Shown: positions 49,970-59,183 of the stretch, one piece after another
Numbering within the stretch: the stretch's first letter is position 1
How the letters are laid out: every line of letters starts with the position of its first letter
Assembly: GCA_038329965.1 (NCBI GenBank)
Contig: JBBQNN010000005.1
Span: 1-64,000 of the forward strand
DNA length: 64,000 nt
Direction: 5' to 3'
From: QHCA01 sp003244095
GTDB taxonomy: Bacteria > Actinomycetota > Actinomycetes > Mycobacteriales > QHCA01
Notes under the pieces: generated by a model
Told to the model about the DNA's origin: nothing
What the model saw: the letters and a program-made list of their open reading frames with translations, nothing else
The model's database searches: none
Position numbers and translations under genes: made by a program

Positions 49970-51485
49970 GGGGGCCGGCGCGGCCGTCGGCAACGCGTTG
50001 GACGACACGATCACCGGGCTGCGCGTGGTGCTGGCCCGGATGGAGAACATCGACTTCTGGCCGCCGTGGGACGCCGCGCAGACCATCATCGATGCGGTCA
50101 CCACGGCGGTACACATCGCGACAAGCCCACCGGAGCCCGATCCTGCCGACATCGAGTCGGCCGCTACCGGCTGGGGAGCCATCGCGGCGTCGGTGGACCA
50201 GGCCTCGGTCGACCTCGACCGATCGCATCTGGCCATGTCGGTCGACATCTGGGAGGGCACCGCCGGTGACGCGGCCCGGACCTCGATCGCCAAGCTGGGC
50301 ACCCGCGTCGACACGGTCACCGCGGCCGCCGCGACCGTCAAGCGCGTCCTGACGACGGCGGCCGACGCCATGACCAGCGCCCGCGAGCGGCACGCCTCGG
50401 CATACCCGGTGCTCACCAAGCACCTGACGATCACCTGGTCGGACGCCCTGCCATGGGACCTGGTCTCCAAACTCCGGCACATCGTGGGCGACGTGATCCA
50501 GGCCGTCCAGACGCTGGTCGGCTCGTACGAGGACGCGTCCGCGGCGCTGACTACCGCCCGCCGGCAGGTCGTCGCCGCGATCGACACGATCGACCTGCCG
50601 ACCCACCTGCCCGGGGGCGTCAGCGCGATCACCGTGGTCAACGGGTGGACCGGCGACGACAGCGGACCCCTGCGCGGCTCGGTGCTCGAACGGGCCGGCG
50701 CCAGGCTCGACGCGATGTCGCCGCAGGACCGCGCCGAGGTGCAGGGGCTCCTTGCCGCAGCAGGCTCGGATCAAGCCAGGGCGTGGATCCTGGCGGCCGT
50801 CGCGTCGGGGACCGGGATCGTCGCCCTCGGTCGCTTCGCCGGTCAACTTTCAAAGATGTCGCCCGAGCAGCTCAAGAACCTCGACCCGACATCCTGGCCG
50901 ACCGGCAGTTTCGTCCAGCCCGACGAGACGACCTGCGGGTCCTCGAGCCTGGTGGTGTCCCGGATGATCAACGACCCGGCGTACGCGATGTACATCACCC
51001 AGGGCTTCGACCCGCTCACTGGTCAGACGTCGACGCTGAGCACCGCAGATCGTTTCCAGGATGCGTCGCTGGCGATGCACGACCAGACCAACGGTGTCGT
51101 CGACCACGGCGGCAACATCCAGCCCCCATGGCCGGAGGCCCTCGGCACCACGCCGGCCGGTGTCGCGCACCAGATGGCCGGCCAGGGCGGGTCCGGCATC
51201 CCCGGCTCCGGTTACGGCACCGACCTGACCGACCCGAGCAACCCGGGCGCCGACTACGACCACATCGTGGCTGCCACGCAGGACGGCCAGACGGTGCCGT
51301 TGTACGTCGGTAACGCGGATGCCCCGCGCCACATCGTGCTGGTCACGGCAAGCTCGAACGACTCCCTGACGATCTACGACCCGAGTGCCGGCCAGATGAT
51401 CGACGTGAGCCGAGCCGACTTCGAGTCCGGTCACCTCAACGTCGCCGGGTGGTCCCAGCCCTGGCTGGCCGTCACACCGCGGTGA
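49956..51485 (+). CDS. Putative type VII-secreted effector with a C39-like cysteine peptidase domain
   Basis: The 509-residue protein starts at the ATG overlapping the previous gene. Its first ~230 residues are long helices of the WXG100/LXG type (MGFPEGAGAAVGNALDDTIT, AAIDTIDLPTHLPGGVSAIT). From ~315 a papain-like/C39 domain is visible: catalytic Cys in FVQPDETTCGSSSLVVSRM (~327), His in APRHIVLVT (~459) and Asp in LTIYDPSAGQM (~475). A C-terminal protease behind a secretion domain is typical of polymorphic toxins. The lipoprotein gene downstream overlaps it by GTGA and is a candidate immunity or maturation partner. Confidence 0.7.
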   Translation: MGFPEGAGAAVGNALDDTITGLRVVLARMENIDFWPPWDAAQTIIDAVTTAVHIATSPPEPDPADIESAATGWGAIAASVDQASVDLDRSHLAMSVDIWEGTAGDAARTSIAKLGTRVDTVTAAAATVKRVLTTAADAMTSARERHASAYPVLTKHLTITWSDALPWDLVSKLRHIVGDVIQAVQTLVGSYEDASAALTTARRQVVAAIDTIDLPTHLPGGVSAITVVNGWTGDDSGPLRGSVLERAGARLDAMSPQDRAEVQGLLAAAGSDQARAWILAAVASGTGIVALGRFAGQLSKMSPEQLKNLDPTSWPTGSFVQPDETTCGSSSLVVSRMINDPAYAMYITQGFDPLTGQTSTLSTADRFQDASLAMHDQTNGVVDHGGNIQPPWPEALGTTPAGVAHQMAGQGGSGIPGSGYGTDLTDPSNPGADYDHIVAATQDGQTVPLYVGNADAPRHIVLVTASSNDSLTIYDPSAGQMIDVSRADFESGHLNVAGWSQPWLAVTPR

Positions 51486-52063
51486 ACCCTCTCGGGCGCC
51501 CGCTACTTCTGGGGCTGCTCGCCGTCCTGCTGGCGGGCTGTCCCGTGGCACCGGACACGACACTTCAGCCGAATGCCGTGGACGCTGCCAGGGCGAAGCG
51601 GGTCGCTGCCGATCCCTGGGCCGCCCCGACGACGACGGCGAAGGCCAGGGAGCTCGTCGGGAGCAATCACTGGGTCAACCGCGAGGTGGGGAGCAGGACC
51701 ACGACCGTCGCGGGCGCCTCCGACCGTCCGATCGTGCTGCGCGAGGTGCGGGCCGCCGTCGCGGACGGCTGGACCCTTGTCGCGGCTGCGTGCCCGAAGG
51801 GCAGCTACGTACACGTCGAGCTCGCCCGCGGGTCACACCTCGACGACTTCGCGCGGGCGATCGTCACGACAGTCGCGACCGGCAGCGTGACCGTTCCGGC
51901 CTACGACCTCACGGTGCGGGTCTTCGTGCCGCACCACGCGGACCGGAGCTGGCCCCGCCCGGCGCCGGTGACACTCGAACGCAACTGCCTGGTCGACCCC
52001 GCGGTCGCGGCCGTGACCGTCAAGGACGTGTCGCACGGTGCGAGATTCGGCTCCACGGACTGA
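51482..52063 (+). CDS. Lipoprotein of unknown function
   Basis: The GTG at 51482 overlaps the stop of the effector gene as GTGA and gives 193 residues. The signal LLGLLAVLLAGC has a good lipobox, so the protein is tethered outside the membrane. The body (ARELVGSNHWVNREVGS, VAAACPKGSYVHVELARG) is a mixed alpha/beta fold with two Cys that I do not recognise. Translational coupling with the putative C39-like effector suggests a joint function, for example protection from it. Confidence 0.65.
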   Translation: MNPLGRPLLLGLLAVLLAGCPVAPDTTLQPNAVDAARAKRVAADPWAAPTTTAKARELVGSNHWVNREVGSRTTTVAGASDRPIVLREVRAAVADGWTLVAAACPKGSYVHVELARGSHLDDFARAIVTTVATGSVTVPAYDLTVRVFVPHHADRSWPRPAPVTLERNCLVDPAVAAVTVKDVSHGARFGSTD

Positions 52064-52166
52064 CGCTGAGGGGTCCGCGGGCGTCCGTAGGCCCGCAACC
52101 TGGCACCGTCATGGGCTGAACCTGTGAGCTGCCTGAGAGTCCCCCGGACGGCGGGGTGACGGCGCT

Positions 52167-52574
52167 TCAGCGGGTGCGCGGCGAGCCGGCTACGAGCTCG
52201 ACCTCGTAGCCGTCGACGTTCTGCAGGTACGCCGCGTAGTGGTCGGGGCCACCGGCGTGCGGGTGCCGGTCGGCGAACATCAGCGACCAACCGTGCGACG
52301 GTGCCAGCCTGGTGAGCTCGTCGACCCGGTCTCGGCTGCCTGCGTGGAACGCGAGGTGGTTGAGCCCCGGCCGGCAGCGGTTGTGCTCGGCCGAGGAGAG
52401 GTCGGTCGACTGCTCGATGACGATGTAGGTGGCGCCGAGTCGCCAGCTGCGGCCGTACGCCCAGTCCTGGAAGGGTTGGTAGCCCAGCTCACCGAGCAGC
52501 CAGCCCCAGTCGGCGGTCGCCTGGTGCAGGTGGGGGACCCACAGCTCGATGTGGTGCAGGGACCCGACCGTCAC
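52167..52574 (-). CDS. VOC (glyoxalase-like) family protein
   Basis: The 135-residue protein reads MTVGSLHHIELWVPHLHQAT, then GLNHLAFHAGSRDRVDELTRL and DHYAAYLQNVDGYEVELVAG, with His, His and Glu at the metal-ligand positions of the VOC superfamily. It stands alone between the lipoprotein gene and the type VII locus, divergent from the latter. Substrate unknown; small-molecule detoxification is usual. Confidence 0.85.
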   Translation of the reverse strand: MTVGSLHHIELWVPHLHQATADWGWLLGELGYQPFQDWAYGRSWRLGATYIVIEQSTDLSSAEHNRCRPGLNHLAFHAGSRDRVDELTRLAPSHGWSLMFADRHPHAGGPDHYAAYLQNVDGYEVELVAGSPRTR

Positions 52575-52851
52575 CCGTCCAATCTAGGCTTGGCCGGTGA
52601 CATGCACGATCGGCTCGGTGGTGGGCGGTGCCGCGGCCGGCACTGCAGAAGGAACAGAGGGACGCGGCTGATCTCGACTTCCGGCGCCTGGACCGCGTCG
52701 GCCTGCGCGACGGAGGCAACGTCGCGGGCCGGTTGTGCGGTGGCAGGTTGGTGCCGGTCGCGCCCAGTGGGCCGAGTCACTGCATATCTTTGCCGCTGTC
52801 TATGGCGATGTCTGACCGGCAGCACCGCGCGGCCGGGAGGGAGGATCTGGC

Positions 52852-53229
52852 GTGGCCGACAACTCGGAGCTCAGTCTCGACACCAAGCAGCTCGCGTCCT
52901 TCGGCGCGCAGTTCGTCGCCGCGCGGCCTCACATCGCCAGGGATGCGTTCACCCGGTTGCAGGTCGACCCGGTCGGCCTGCAGGCCAGCGCCGACCTCGC
53001 CACGGCGATGCGGGCGCATCAGGAGGACCTCCAGCTGCGGGTGACCGCTGTGGACCGCGGCATCGCCTTCGTCGCGGCCACCACCTTCACCAATGCCAAG
53101 GCCATCGCCGAGGCCGACAGCGCCCATGGCCGCGACACCGGCCGAGTGGTCGAGGACCTATTCGACAAGGCGCCACCCCTGCCCGCGGACCTGCCGCGCA
53201 TCGATCCAAGCCTGCAGAAGCTGCCCTGA
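52852..53229 (+). CDS. EspC-like type VII secretion protein
   Basis: The 125-residue protein starts at GTG with GGGAGGGAGGA in front. It reads ELSLDTKQLASFGAQFVAAR, then QVDPVGLQASADLATAMRAHQEDLQ, a two-helix pattern like the EspC/DUF2580 family of ESX-associated substrates. Its stop overlaps the next ATG (TGATG). With the following gene it begins a type VII operon running to 58655. Confidence 0.7.
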   Translation: MADNSELSLDTKQLASFGAQFVAARPHIARDAFTRLQVDPVGLQASADLATAMRAHQEDLQLRVTAVDRGIAFVAATTFTNAKAIAEADSAHGRDTGRVVEDLFDKAPPLPADLPRIDPSLQKLP

Positions 53230-54743
53230 TGGCCGGGGAGAGCACGATGAGCTTCGACGCGCTGTTCACTGCCGTCGAGCAGCAGTGGCAGAAGGTCAAC
53301 CAGTTCACCGATGCGGCCGACGGCCTGCGCGTCATCGCCGGGCAGCTCACCGGCAGCGTCCAGCAGATCGACCGGGCGTTCGGCGCGCTCCAGTCGCAGT
53401 CGCACCTGAACACCGGCAACGGGATCACGGCGCTCACCGACCGTACGCACAAGCTCCGAGCGCTGGCTGACGGCATGCCCAAGACGATCACGCGTAACGA
53501 GGGCCTCCTGCGGCACGCCGCGGACCTCACCGTTCGCGCGCACACCGACATGGTCGCGCAGCGCGCGGATCGCGACGAGGCCCTCCAATCGGGTGTGCGG
53601 TACGCCGGGATGTATGCGGTCAAGCTCACGCCCGAGGAGGTGGAGAGCGCGGCGCAGCCGAAGGCCTGGGCAGTGGTCCAGACGTGGTCCGAGGGGATTT
53701 CGACGGTCGCGCGCGGCATCAGCGGCAGCGCAGCGGAGCTCGGGCCGATCGGTGACTTCCCGCAGCAGGATCCCACCAAGCTGGGCGGGCTCGATCCGCA
53801 GGCCACTCCGGCCACTCCGGCCACACCCGGCGCGGGGGGGCTCGGCGGCCCGGCGCCTGGCGCGGCGCCGCATGGTGGCGGTGCGGCCGGCGGAGGACCG
53901 ATGCCCGGCGGAGGCGCCAAGGATGCGGCTGCCGCGGCGACCGGCGGGCCTTCCGGTTCTGGCGCATCTGGCGCCAGCAGCGCGATGGGCGGGCCGACCG
54001 GCGGGAGTTCGGCCATGGCCGGCGGGGGTTCGACAGGCGGCGGGAGCACCGGGGCAGGTGGCCTCCGGAGCATGCCGGCCGGCCTCGGCCTGGCCGCCTC
54101 GGCTCCCCCCCAGGCGCTGCCGACCAGCGGTCCGTCGCTGCCGCCGCTCACCTCGTCCGGCAGCGGGACCCTGCCAGGTACGCACAATCTGCTGCCGGTC
54201 GACGCCCTGCAGCCGCTGCCGGTCCAGTCGACACCGGTGCCGGCCGCGTTCAAGTTGGGCACGGCTGCCCACGGGCTGGGTGTGAACGGCGCGCCGCGGG
54301 GGCCGGCCGTGCCGGGTTCCTCGTCGGCGACGACGCGGACAGGCACCACTGGGTCCGGAATTCCCTCGGTCGGTGAGCCGGCAGTGCCGCGGCTGGCCGG
54401 TGCGGCCGCCGCTGCCCCCACGGGGCAGGGCGGATCGCCCATGATGCCGCCGCCGATGATGCCGCCGGGCATGGGCGCCGGCGCGGCCGGTGCCGGTACC
54501 GGCCAGGTCCGCCCCGGTGTGGCGCAGCAGCCCGGCGGCCCCGGCTCGGCTGGTGCTAGTGCCCGCCGGCCCGCATCCGGCAAACCCAAGCGGGTCGGGG
54601 TCCGCCCGGAGTTGCTCGGCCGTGCCGACGACGGCGGGTCCGGCCAGCCGGTCGCGCCAACGGCCCGGACGGCACGGCGCGAGCGCGGGAAGCGGCGACC
54701 GCCCACCGAGGTCCTCGACGAGGAGCTGTGGAACGCACCGTAG
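53229..54743 (+). CDS. Long type VII substrate-like protein with Pro/Gly/Ala-rich tail and C-terminal LDEELW motif
   Basis: The frame codes for 504 residues from ATG 53229; a second ATG at 53247 (MSFDALFTAVEQQWQKVNQF) has the better ribosome site, GGGGAG. The first ~180 residues are helical with heptads, like PPE/LXG N-termini. A tail of about 300 residues rich in Gly, Ala, Pro and Ser (GSSAMAGGGSTGGGSTGAGG) follows and the protein ends KRRPPTEVLDEELWNAP. A near-identical end occurs in the paralogue at 55613, which may be a targeting or folding signature. It presumably pairs with the EspC-like protein. Confidence 0.7.
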   Translation: MAGESTMSFDALFTAVEQQWQKVNQFTDAADGLRVIAGQLTGSVQQIDRAFGALQSQSHLNTGNGITALTDRTHKLRALADGMPKTITRNEGLLRHAADLTVRAHTDMVAQRADRDEALQSGVRYAGMYAVKLTPEEVESAAQPKAWAVVQTWSEGISTVARGISGSAAELGPIGDFPQQDPTKLGGLDPQATPATPATPGAGGLGGPAPGAAPHGGGAAGGGPMPGGGAKDAAAAATGGPSGSGASGASSAMGGPTGGSSAMAGGGSTGGGSTGAGGLRSMPAGLGLAASAPPQALPTSGPSLPPLTSSGSGTLPGTHNLLPVDALQPLPVQSTPVPAAFKLGTAAHGLGVNGAPRGPAVPGSSSATTRTGTTGSGIPSVGEPAVPRLAGAAAAAPTGQGGSPMMPPPMMPPGMGAGAAGAGTGQVRPGVAQQPGGPGSAGASARRPASGKPKRVGVRPELLGRADDGGSGQPVAPTARTARRERGKRRPPTEVLDEELWNAP

Positions 54744-54959
54744 TCGGCTCCGCCCGGAGCCGGCGCGTCCGGCCCGCAATGGCGATGTTCCGCGTCAGCG
54801 GCGAGCGTCGTATGTCACCTTCCGGCCATGGCCCGTACCGGCTGTCGGTGGCCCGTGAACGGGTCGCCGGTGGCCGGTTGATGTCTCGGCACTCCCGCCG
54901 CCCGCGCACCGGTGCCACTCTCGTCGCGACCGGACAAACCGAACCCCATGGGGGGCGAC

Positions 54960-55283
54960 ATGACTGTGACTGAAACCACCCTCAAGACGCCGGAGACCCA
55001 GAACTTCTCCAACCAGATCCTCGGCTCGCAGCCCGATCCCAGCACGGCGACGGACGCCAAGGCCGCCACGCAGCCACTGGCCACCGCCGGGCAGGACAGC
55101 CAGGCTCAGGGCAACGCGGAGAAGGCCAAGGCGGACGCACAGAAAGCGGCGGCCTGCGGGGGCGGGGCCGGGGCTGCCGGCGGAGGAGCGGCCGCTGGCT
55201 GTGCGGGCGGCGGCGGTGCGGCCGGCGGCGGTGCGACCAGTGGCGGTGCGACCAGCGGTGGCGCGGCCGCCGGTGGGAGTTAG
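54960..55283 (+). CDS. Gly/Cys-rich small protein of the type VII locus
   Basis: The 107-residue frame begins at ATG 54960 with GGGGGG close upstream (an in-frame ATG lies 12 bases earlier). Residues 1-65 are polar and look like a leader (MTVTETTLKTPETQNFSNQI, KAKADAQKAAACG). The rest is low-complexity: Gly/Ala runs with two cysteines (AACGGG and AAGCAGGG) and two repeats GGATSGG. No known family. The sharp change of composition and the conserved place in the operon make a structural, secreted or post-translationally modified peptide conceivable. Confidence 0.6.
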   Translation: MTVTETTLKTPETQNFSNQILGSQPDPSTATDAKAATQPLATAGQDSQAQGNAEKAKADAQKAAACGGGAGAAGGGAAAGCAGGGGAAGGGATSGGATSGGAAAGGS

Positions 55284-55325
55284 CAGATGACAACGGACAA
55301 GCCCGACGAGAAGGGGACCTGAGGC

Positions 55326-55562
55326 ATGAGCAATCTCAACGACTTCGGCGTGATCAAAGAGTCGCAGTTCCTGATGGGCACGGGCAACTGGACCCTCGAC
55401 TGGATGGCCAAGTTCATGCAGGGCGCTGTCAGCAGCATTGCCGACCTCAGCCGTCAGGCCAAGATCATGAGCGACCAGCTGCCGGCCCACGACCAAGCCG
55501 CGGCCGCCGCTACCAAGAGCAGCCTGGCCGGTCTGACCGGGCAACCTACCCAGTCCGCCTGA
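55326..55562 (+). CDS. Small type VII locus protein of unknown function
   Basis: The 78-residue product (MSNLNDFGVIKESQFLMGTG, NWTLDWMAKFMQGAVSSIAD) has one amphipathic helical region and ends GLTGQPTQSA. It starts after TGAGGC; a possible 11-codon frame (MTTDKPDEKGT) lies just before. Its neighbours are clear type VII genes, so it is probably a small chaperone or substrate. Confidence 0.6.
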   Translation: MSNLNDFGVIKESQFLMGTGNWTLDWMAKFMQGAVSSIADLSRQAKIMSDQLPAHDQAAAAATKSSLAGLTGQPTQSA

Positions 55563-55612
55563 CCTCAACCGAGCCGACCCAATAGCACGTAGCCAGCGAG
55601 GAGCTGTCGACC

Positions 55613-57073
55613 ATGGCCGTACCCGCACCTGCCGTCGCCGCACCTGTGGCAGCCGCCACACCTGCCGCCGCCGCGACACCTGTCACAACCGCCGCTCCTG
55701 CTGCGGCCGCGCAGCCGCAGCAGTCCGTGGAGAACTACGGGCTCTGGGAGGCCAATCCCGCCAAATGGTGGAGCGAGGCCCGATGGACCGTCACGCAGGC
55801 CAACTTCACGTGGGGCCTGTGGCGCAACGACGCGAGGGACTTCACCGGCAAGGTCGTCCCCGCTCTCAACGGTCTCGCCGACTCGTTCGACAAGATGGTG
55901 GGCCAGTTCGACGAGTCGATACGCAGCGCGCAGTCCACTGTTGCCCTCCTGCAGGGCAACAAGGGTGCCGCCCAGGATGCGCTGAGCACGGCGGCGGCCG
56001 GCACCCTCAAGTCGATGATCGACCGGCGCGACAAGATCAGCCCCCTCGGGGGCAAGCTGCGCAACACCGCTCAGACCCTCAGCCAGGCGGCGGGCCAGAT
56101 GGCGGCGCTCGACCCGCTGTACGAGAAGGTTCTGACCAACCTGACGGCGTGTACGCAGGTCGCCAAGCAGGCGGAGCCGTTCATGCGGCAGGCTGCCGCC
56201 AGCATGCTCGATGTGGGCAACCAGATGCAGACGAGCGTCTCGACCGAGCTGGAGATGACGCACGGGCACTTCGATGCGCTGGGGCTGGCCAACCTGCCCG
56301 ACAGCGGTGCCGCCGCGGCGACCGTCACCCCGACCGCCGCCGCGACCCCGCGGCACGGCACCGCAGCAGGCGTCGTGCTCAGCCCGGCCGCGACGGGCAC
56401 CGCGGGCACCGTGGGATCGCAGGGCCTGTCCGCTGTGCCGGGCACGGCGACCCTCCCGGCGGTACCCGCCACCCACGGTCCGACGCTGGCCGGGCTCGGG
56501 GCGGGGAGCACGCTCGCACCCACGATGCCGATGCCGGCAGGAGCGGGGCTGGCCGCCGCGCCGGTCTCGCCGGTTGCCCCGATTGCCCCGTTCCAGCCGT
56601 TCGCCGCCGGCCTCCCCCCGGCATCTGCGTCGGGTACCGGGCTCAACGCGGCTGGGCTGATGCCGTTCGCGCCCGCGGCCGGCGCGAGTGCCGGCGCCAG
56701 GCGTGCCAAGTCCGACGACCGCGATCCCGCGCCGCCGTTGATCCCGCCCGTGGGTGGCGCGGCGGGGCCGGGCAGTGCACGGACGCCGGGGACGATCCGG
56801 CCGGGTGTCGCCACCCGCGCAGGGGCGTCCGGCGAGCGGGCCGGCGTGGCCGGCGGCCTGCTGGGCCGGCGCGGCCAGGCCGACGCGGCGATGGGCGGCA
56901 AGCCGGGAGCGAGCCGCCGCAGGTCCGGTACCACGCGGCCCGGAGACAGGCCCGACACGGTCGAGTTCCTGGACGAGGATGCCTGGCAGGCCGACGAGCC
57001 CGGCGACGGCGTGGTGGTGCCTGACGTGCCGCTGCCGTTCGTGGCGACGGCCGGCGCCCGGCTGCTGGGCTGA
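55613..57073 (+). CDS. Long type VII substrate-like protein (second) with Ala/Pro-rich tail and LDEDAW motif
   Basis: The 486-residue protein has an Ala/Pro start (MAVPAPAVAAPVAAATPAAA) and a helical core (~38-210; NYGLWEANPAKWWSEARWTV, FDKMVGQFDESIRSAQSTVALLQGNKGAAQDAL). From ~225 it is Ala/Pro/Thr/Gly-rich. It ends with DTVEFLDEDAWQADEPGDGVVVPDVP, repeating the (V/F)LDE(E/D)xW element of the gene at 53229. It may form a heterodimer or a secreted partner of that protein. Confidence 0.65.
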   Translation: MAVPAPAVAAPVAAATPAAAATPVTTAAPAAAAQPQQSVENYGLWEANPAKWWSEARWTVTQANFTWGLWRNDARDFTGKVVPALNGLADSFDKMVGQFDESIRSAQSTVALLQGNKGAAQDALSTAAAGTLKSMIDRRDKISPLGGKLRNTAQTLSQAAGQMAALDPLYEKVLTNLTACTQVAKQAEPFMRQAAASMLDVGNQMQTSVSTELEMTHGHFDALGLANLPDSGAAAATVTPTAAATPRHGTAAGVVLSPAATGTAGTVGSQGLSAVPGTATLPAVPATHGPTLAGLGAGSTLAPTMPMPAGAGLAAAPVSPVAPIAPFQPFAAGLPPASASGTGLNAAGLMPFAPAAGASAGARRAKSDDRDPAPPLIPPVGGAAGPGSARTPGTIRPGVATRAGASGERAGVAGGLLGRRGQADAAMGGKPGASRRRSGTTRPGDRPDTVEFLDEDAWQADEPGDGVVVPDVPLPFVATAGARLLG

Positions 57074-57107
57074 CCGTTCACGGGACGACCGGCAAGCCGG
57101 GTAGCGC

Positions 57108-58655
57108 GTGAGCAACGAGGGCGCCGCCCCACAATCGGGGCATGGTGGGGCGGCGCCCCCGCCACCGGCGGAAGCCGGGCAGCCACCAGCCGCCGGCTCG
57201 CCGACTTCGGCGGCCGCCGCACGACCGAGGCCGGCCGTGCCAGCCGCCCCGGCCGTGCCAGCCGCCCCGGCCGTCTCCGTCGTACCAGCGCCCCCCGTAG
57301 CACAGGCAGCGGCCGAGTCACGGAGCCGGTCGATGTCGGCCGGGAGTGCCGCACCGGCCGTCGCTGCAGCGGTCACCGCCCGCGGGGCTGCCGCCGTCCG
57401 TGGCGCGGCCCGGGCCGCGCCACCGACCCGAGGAGCACAGAGCCTGAACCGCTCCCGTGCCGGGGCTCAGTCCGGGGCGGGGCGCGGCCGGCCAGGCCTC
57501 AGGGGCCGGCTGCGCCGAGTGCTGCGGGCGGTGGGCCTCGGCCAGGTCCTGTGCTGGCAGGTCGCCGCCGCGGCTACGCTCGCGGTGATCGGGCACCCGG
57601 CGCCGGTGGAGATCGCGGTCGCCGCGGTCGCTGCCGCGGTGGTCGTGGCGACCGCAGTGCGAGTGCGCGGGCGCTGGGTGTACGAGTGGGCGCTGCGGGC
57701 TGTCCGGTTCGGGCTGCGTCGGCGTCATCGCCCGGCGGCGGTCTCGCCCGACGATCCGGCCGACAAGTTGCTCGGCCTGGTCGCGCAGCACACTGTGGTG
57801 GAGGCGGTCGACCTCGACGGCGTCCCGGTCGCCCTGATCCACCACCCGTCCGGCGTCACCGCCGTGCTCGAGCCGCACACCCCCGGCGGCCCGCACGAGG
57901 TGGGCCTCACCATGAGCTCACTGCACCTGTCCTCGCCGGCCCAGCTGCTGCCGCTGCCGGACCCGGACGCGCCGGCGTTCGTCGCGCAGGTGATCACCCA
58001 CGCGGCCCGTCCTCCGGTGGCCCAGATCGTGCTGGGCAGCTCGCCCGCGGGCCGCCGGGCAACGCCGCGGCAGCGCACCTGGATAGCGCTGCAGTCGGTG
58101 CGCTCGCCCGAGGCCTACCTCGACGAGGACCTGACCAAGGCGCTGCTCAACGCGGTCCGCCGGCTGATCCGGCGGCTGGCCCGCGACGAGCTGCCGACGC
58201 GCGCCCTCGACCGCGACGAGGCACTGGCGCTCCTGGTAGGGCTGGCGCATCTGGATGAGCCGCTGGACGGCGCGCAGCCGACCAGGGTGAGCGAGACATG
58301 GCGGGCGTGGGAGACCGGGCCTACTACGCAAGCCTGCTTCCGGATCGGGGGGTGGGAGGAGGCCGGGGAGGACGCCAGGCAGCTCGTACTCCACCGCCTG
58401 CGGCAGGTGCCGAGCCTGGCCACCACGGTGGCCGTCGCCGCGCGCCGGGGCGGGCGCCGCTCGGCGGCCGACGTCGATGTCGTGATCCGCATCGCGGAGA
58501 CGAGCCGGGTGCGCCTGGACAACTCCGCGGACCTGCTCGCATTCGCCGTGGACAGCGCGAGCGGGCCGGCCGGCAACGATCCACGCATCCGGCTCGAACG
58601 CCTCGACGGCGACCATCTGGCGGCGGTGGCGGCGTCCCTCCCCCTCGGCGGTTGA
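57108..58655 (+). CDS. eccE: Type VII secretion protein EccE
   Basis: The 515-residue protein has a long Pro/Ala-rich cytosolic start (~1-125), then two membrane helices (QVLCWQVAAAATLAVIGH and VEIAVAAVAAAVVVATAV) and a cytosolic-or-extracellular domain to the end. The pattern GRWVYEWALRAVRFGLRRR directly after the helices, LIHHPSGVTAVLEP, and VAARRGGRRSAADVDVVIRIAE is typical of EccE. EccE is a component of the ESX membrane complex. The N-terminal extension of ~125 residues is unusually long. Confidence 0.8.
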   Translation: MSNEGAAPQSGHGGAAPPPPAEAGQPPAAGSPTSAAAARPRPAVPAAPAVPAAPAVSVVPAPPVAQAAAESRSRSMSAGSAAPAVAAAVTARGAAAVRGAARAAPPTRGAQSLNRSRAGAQSGAGRGRPGLRGRLRRVLRAVGLGQVLCWQVAAAATLAVIGHPAPVEIAVAAVAAAVVVATAVRVRGRWVYEWALRAVRFGLRRRHRPAAVSPDDPADKLLGLVAQHTVVEAVDLDGVPVALIHHPSGVTAVLEPHTPGGPHEVGLTMSSLHLSSPAQLLPLPDPDAPAFVAQVITHAARPPVAQIVLGSSPAGRRATPRQRTWIALQSVRSPEAYLDEDLTKALLNAVRRLIRRLARDELPTRALDRDEALALLVGLAHLDEPLDGAQPTRVSETWRAWETGPTTQACFRIGGWEEAGEDARQLVLHRLRQVPSLATTVAVAARRGGRRSAADVDVVIRIAETSRVRLDNSADLLAFAVDSASGPAGNDPRIRLERLDGDHLAAVAASLPLGG

Positions 58656-58677
58656 GCGAGGCCGCTGGGCTGACCGG

Positions 58678-59064
58678 TCAGCGGGTCGCCGCCCCGGCCG
58701 GGTTCGCGTCGCGGCCGAGGTAGGTGCCATGTCCCTGCACGACGAGGGAGCCGTCGAAAATCAGAACCTCGTTCACCAAGGCCATCTTCTGGTTGCGGTA
58801 GTTGATGACCAGCGTATGGACGCCGACGTAGACGTCGACCACCTCGAAGCGCAGGTCCGGGATGCGGCGAAGCCCTTCCGCCCAGTAGGCCCGCAGCGCG
58901 GTCTTGCCGCGAATGACGCCATCGCCGGCATCGAGCAGCTGCGCGGCCACGGGTGAGGTGAAGACGACGTCATCGGCAAAGTGGCTCAACACGTGGTCAA
59001 GATCGTGGGCGTTCCAGCCCTGCACCCAGCTGCCAGCGAAATTGTGTGCCTCGGCGAGATCCAT
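58678..59064 (-). CDS. SnoaL-like/NTF2-fold protein
   Basis: The 128-residue protein reads WVQGWNAHDLDHVLSHFADDVVFTSPVAAQLLDAGDGVIRGKTALRAYWAEGLRRIPDLRFEVVDVYVGVHTLVINYRNQ. The W-N-A-H-D-x-D-x-V-L-x-H-(F/Y)-A-D-D-V pattern marks the SnoaL-like NTF2 superfamily. Members are isomerases, cyclases or binding proteins. It sits inside the type VII region on the opposite strand and is probably unrelated to secretion. Confidence 0.85.
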   Translation of the reverse strand: MDLAEAHNFAGSWVQGWNAHDLDHVLSHFADDVVFTSPVAAQLLDAGDGVIRGKTALRAYWAEGLRRIPDLRFEVVDVYVGVHTLVINYRNQKMALVNEVLIFDGSLVVQGHGTYLGRDANPAGAATR

Positions 59065-59183
59065 TCCCCGATCATGGCGTACGGCCCGGCACGAAGCCGG
59101 CGGGTGCTGGACCCGCGCTGGACCGCCGCTGGATGGTGGCCGCCGACGATGCCTGTACTTGACCGGCCGGATCGGGAGGCGAG

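Noticed and set aside
55287..55322. 11-codon frame MTTDKPDEKGT between two type VII genes
   Set aside because: Too short to support; no conserved pattern visible, although its position is suggestive.
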